From assembly GCA_903958285.1 (NCBI GenBank), contig CAJBSR010000328.1, forward strand, positions 1 to 8,318: a DNA stretch of 8,318 nucleotides. Direction: 5' to 3'. This document shows positions 6,838 to 8,318 of this stretch, piece after piece (within the stretch, counting starts at the first letter, position 1; each line of letters opens with the position of its first letter). Under the pieces are notes generated by a model. It searched no databases. It was not told the DNA's origin and saw only the letters and a list, made by a program, of their open reading frames with translations. This stretch comes from an uncultured Sphingomonadales bacterium. GTDB lineage: Bacteria > Pseudomonadota > Alphaproteobacteria > Sphingomonadales > Sphingomonadaceae. The translations under genes and the position numbers were made by a program.

Positions 6838-8318
6838 TACGCCACTCCGCTCCGCTGGATCATGTCCACCACGACGAGTAGGGCGAACACACCGCCCAAC
6901 CCGGCAGCACCGCCCAGAAACATCTTCTTCCGCTTCGCCGCCATCGCCTTGCGTGCCGGCGTTTCAACTTCGCCAATCGCGCCGATGACGGCCATGCCGG
7001 TAACTGCGGACAGCTTTTGCGGCGTCGCAAAGCCGCTGTTGAGCTGGCTCAGCGCAAACGCTGTTCCGAGACCAGCCAACAGCCCGGCGATCAGCACGCC
7101 CGCCATCAACAATGGACGATCTGGCGCAACCGGCTGGCGCGGGCTGGATGGTGGATCGATGACGCGAAACGCGACTGAGTCTGTCGAGGACGCGACCTGA
7201 CCACGCATACGGATCGCTTCGCGGTCGGCGAGCAACTTGTCGTACTGAAGTTTAACCGCCTCATAGTCGCGCGACAGGCGGTCCTGTTCCGCCTCGGCTC
7301 CGGGCTGTTCGATCTGGCGCGCCGCATATTGCGATAACTCCGCCTGAAGCTGGGCTTTGCGGGCAGACATAGCACCGACAGCAGCCTGCTTTTCAGCCTG
7401 CATCGCGCGAAGCGAGGAGTAAGCTGGGTTGGGGGTCGAATAGCCTCCGCTGCCAGCGCGCGAGCCAGCAGCCCTTGCCCGCGCAAGCTGGCCGCGAAGG
7501 GCCTGCATATCGGGATGGCTATCGGTCCAGCCGCGCGATTGCGCTTCGGAAAGTTGTCCTTCAAGGATGGCAACGCGGCTGTCTCCACCGCCCAAGCCCG
7601 GCATGGCAATCGTCGGCTGGGTCGCGGCCAATTGTCCGTTCACCGCTGCCAATGAGCCCTGCGCCGCCATCAGATTGGAATCCATCTGGTTCAGCTCAGC
7701 GCGCGCAGATTCCATTCGAGACTGCACCGATCCAACGCCGGGGAGCAGGCCAAGCGAATTGCGCTCAAACTCAACGCGGCGTGCTTCCGCCCCGCGAAGC
7801 TGCTCTTCCTTCTGGACAATCTGCTGGTCGAGGAACTTAAGCGACTGCGACGTTTCACGGCGGTCTCCGCTCAGATTTTCCTCAACAAAGATGTCGATCA
7901 TCTTCTGCACGACCGCGCGCGAAAGCTTCGCATTTTCCGGGTCGGACAGGCCGGGCAAGCCGATTTTTGCTTTGATCTCGAACAGGTTTTCCTGCTGCTC
8001 CGTCACCTTGATCGCATCGCGAAGGCCGAAGGCAGCGGCAGTGACTTCCTTGTCGGTCGACACGGTATTGGCAAGGTCCGTCCCACGGACGACCTTTTCG
8101 AGGTTCACTGTAGACGTCAGCGTGCGTTTAACGCGGTCAATGTCACGCTGCTGTTCCAGCGGCGTCACGCCGATCTTGTCACTCAACAGGCTTTGCATCT
8201 GCACAAACACGCGCGCCTGCGATTCATACCGGTTCGGCACCATGCTGACGACGATCCAGCCGATCAGACATACGCCCCAGGCCACGCCAAGCGCGATCCA
8301 CCGGCGGCGCCATATCCC
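6837..8318 (-). CDS. XrtA/PEP-CTERM-type polysaccharide chain length determinant (Wzz/GNVR family), 5' partial
   Basis: Inner-membrane polysaccharide co-polymerase that would set exopolysaccharide chain length and act with the kinase encoded next. The frame stays open to the window edge. The first in-window start (GTG at 8285) falls inside the first membrane helix, and the 11 codons upstream of it read as the usual basic lead-in (GIWRRRW), so the true start is outside the window. In the 493 visible residues: TM1 about 8-28; a Wzz-type segment after it (PNRYESQARVFV); a long periplasmic coiled-coil region about 150-375 containing WTDSHPD (264-270); a GNVR-like segment (SRDYEAVKLQYDKLLADRE, 349-367); a proline-rich stretch (DPPSSPRQP, 388-396); TM2 about 402-423; a basic loop (AAKRKKM); and a further hydrophobic helix about 466-486. 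The TAA stop overlaps the kinase ATG by one base. Family assignment is confident; the polymer is unknown. Confidence 0.93.
   Translation of the reverse strand, partial: GIWRRRWIALGVAWGVCLIGWIVVSMVPNRYESQARVFVQMQSLLSDKIGVTPLEQQRDIDRVKRTLTSTVNLEKVVRGTDLANTVSTDKEVTAAAFGLRDAIKVTEQQENLFEIKAKIGLPGLSDPENAKLSRAVVQKMIDIFVEENLSGDRRETSQSLKFLDQQIVQKEEQLRGAEARRVEFERNSLGLLPGVGSVQSRMESARAELNQMDSNLMAAQGSLAAVNGQLAATQPTIAMPGLGGGDSRVAILEGQLSEAQSRGWTDSHPDMQALRGQLARARAAGSRAGSGGYSTPNPAYSSLRAMQAEKQAAVGAMSARKAQLQAELSQYAARQIEQPGAEAEQDRLSRDYEAVKLQYDKLLADREAIRMRGQVASSTDSVAFRVIDPPSSPRQPVAPDRPLLMAGVLIAGLLAGLGTAFALSQLNSGFATPQKLSAVTGMAVIGAIGEVETPARKAMAAKRKKMFLGGAAGLGGVFALLVVVDMIQRSGVA
6845..6848 (-). promoter_or_regulatory. 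Ribosome binding site of the tyrosine kinase gene
   Basis: On the minus strand GGAG lies 7 nt before the ATG at 6837, inside the final codons of the chain length gene. It supports the first ATG as the kinase start, rather than the internal ATG codons at 6822 or 6795, and fits coupled translation through the TAATG junction. Confidence 0.55.

Noticed and set aside
8283..8285. GTG at 8285 as the start of the chain length gene.
   Set aside because: It falls within the first transmembrane helix, and the upstream in-frame codons encode the usual basic segment before that helix. The gene is better read as running off the window edge.

Overview
The window is a dense run of genes, all on the minus strand. 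It is an internal part of an exopolysaccharide locus of the exosortase A (XrtA/EpsH)-PEP-CTERM type. The gene set, the moderately high GC content and the style of the proteins fit an alphaproteobacterium, most likely a member of the Sphingomonadales. The lineage is inferred from locus architecture; no rRNA or other marker is present.

Reading in the direction of transcription (high to low coordinates), the genes are: a Wzz-type chain length determinant whose 5' end lies beyond the window (6837-8318); a BY-kinase-like tyrosine autokinase (5842-6837); a signal-peptide-bearing outer-membrane beta-barrel protein (4226-5839); an ExeA-like AAA ATPase (3168-4226); a polysaccharide deacetylase with a DUF3473-type tail (2310-3155); a FemAB/GNAT-like transferase (1252-2313); and a GT-B glycosyltransferase of the XrtA-associated type (41-1255). 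A possible GTG start of a further gene sits at the left edge (1-44).

Every junction is a stop/start overlap (1 or 4 nt), a 2-nt gap or a 12-nt gap. The genes are therefore almost certainly one operon with extensive translational coupling. There is no intergenic space for an internal promoter or terminator, and I saw no RNA gene, mobile element, CRISPR array or long repeat.

Functionally, the chain length determinant and its separate kinase should control polymerisation and export of a glycan. The glycosyltransferase contributes to its assembly, and the deacetylase and FemAB-like protein probably modify it. The beta-barrel and the ATPase are conserved, poorly understood members of such loci, possibly linked to export. 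The exosortase, a PEP-CTERM substrate, the Wza-like export protein and the priming sugar transferase are not in the window and would be expected on either side. This is a recognised type of system rather than a wholly new one. The least explained parts are the barrel/ATPase pair and the deacetylase/FemAB pair.
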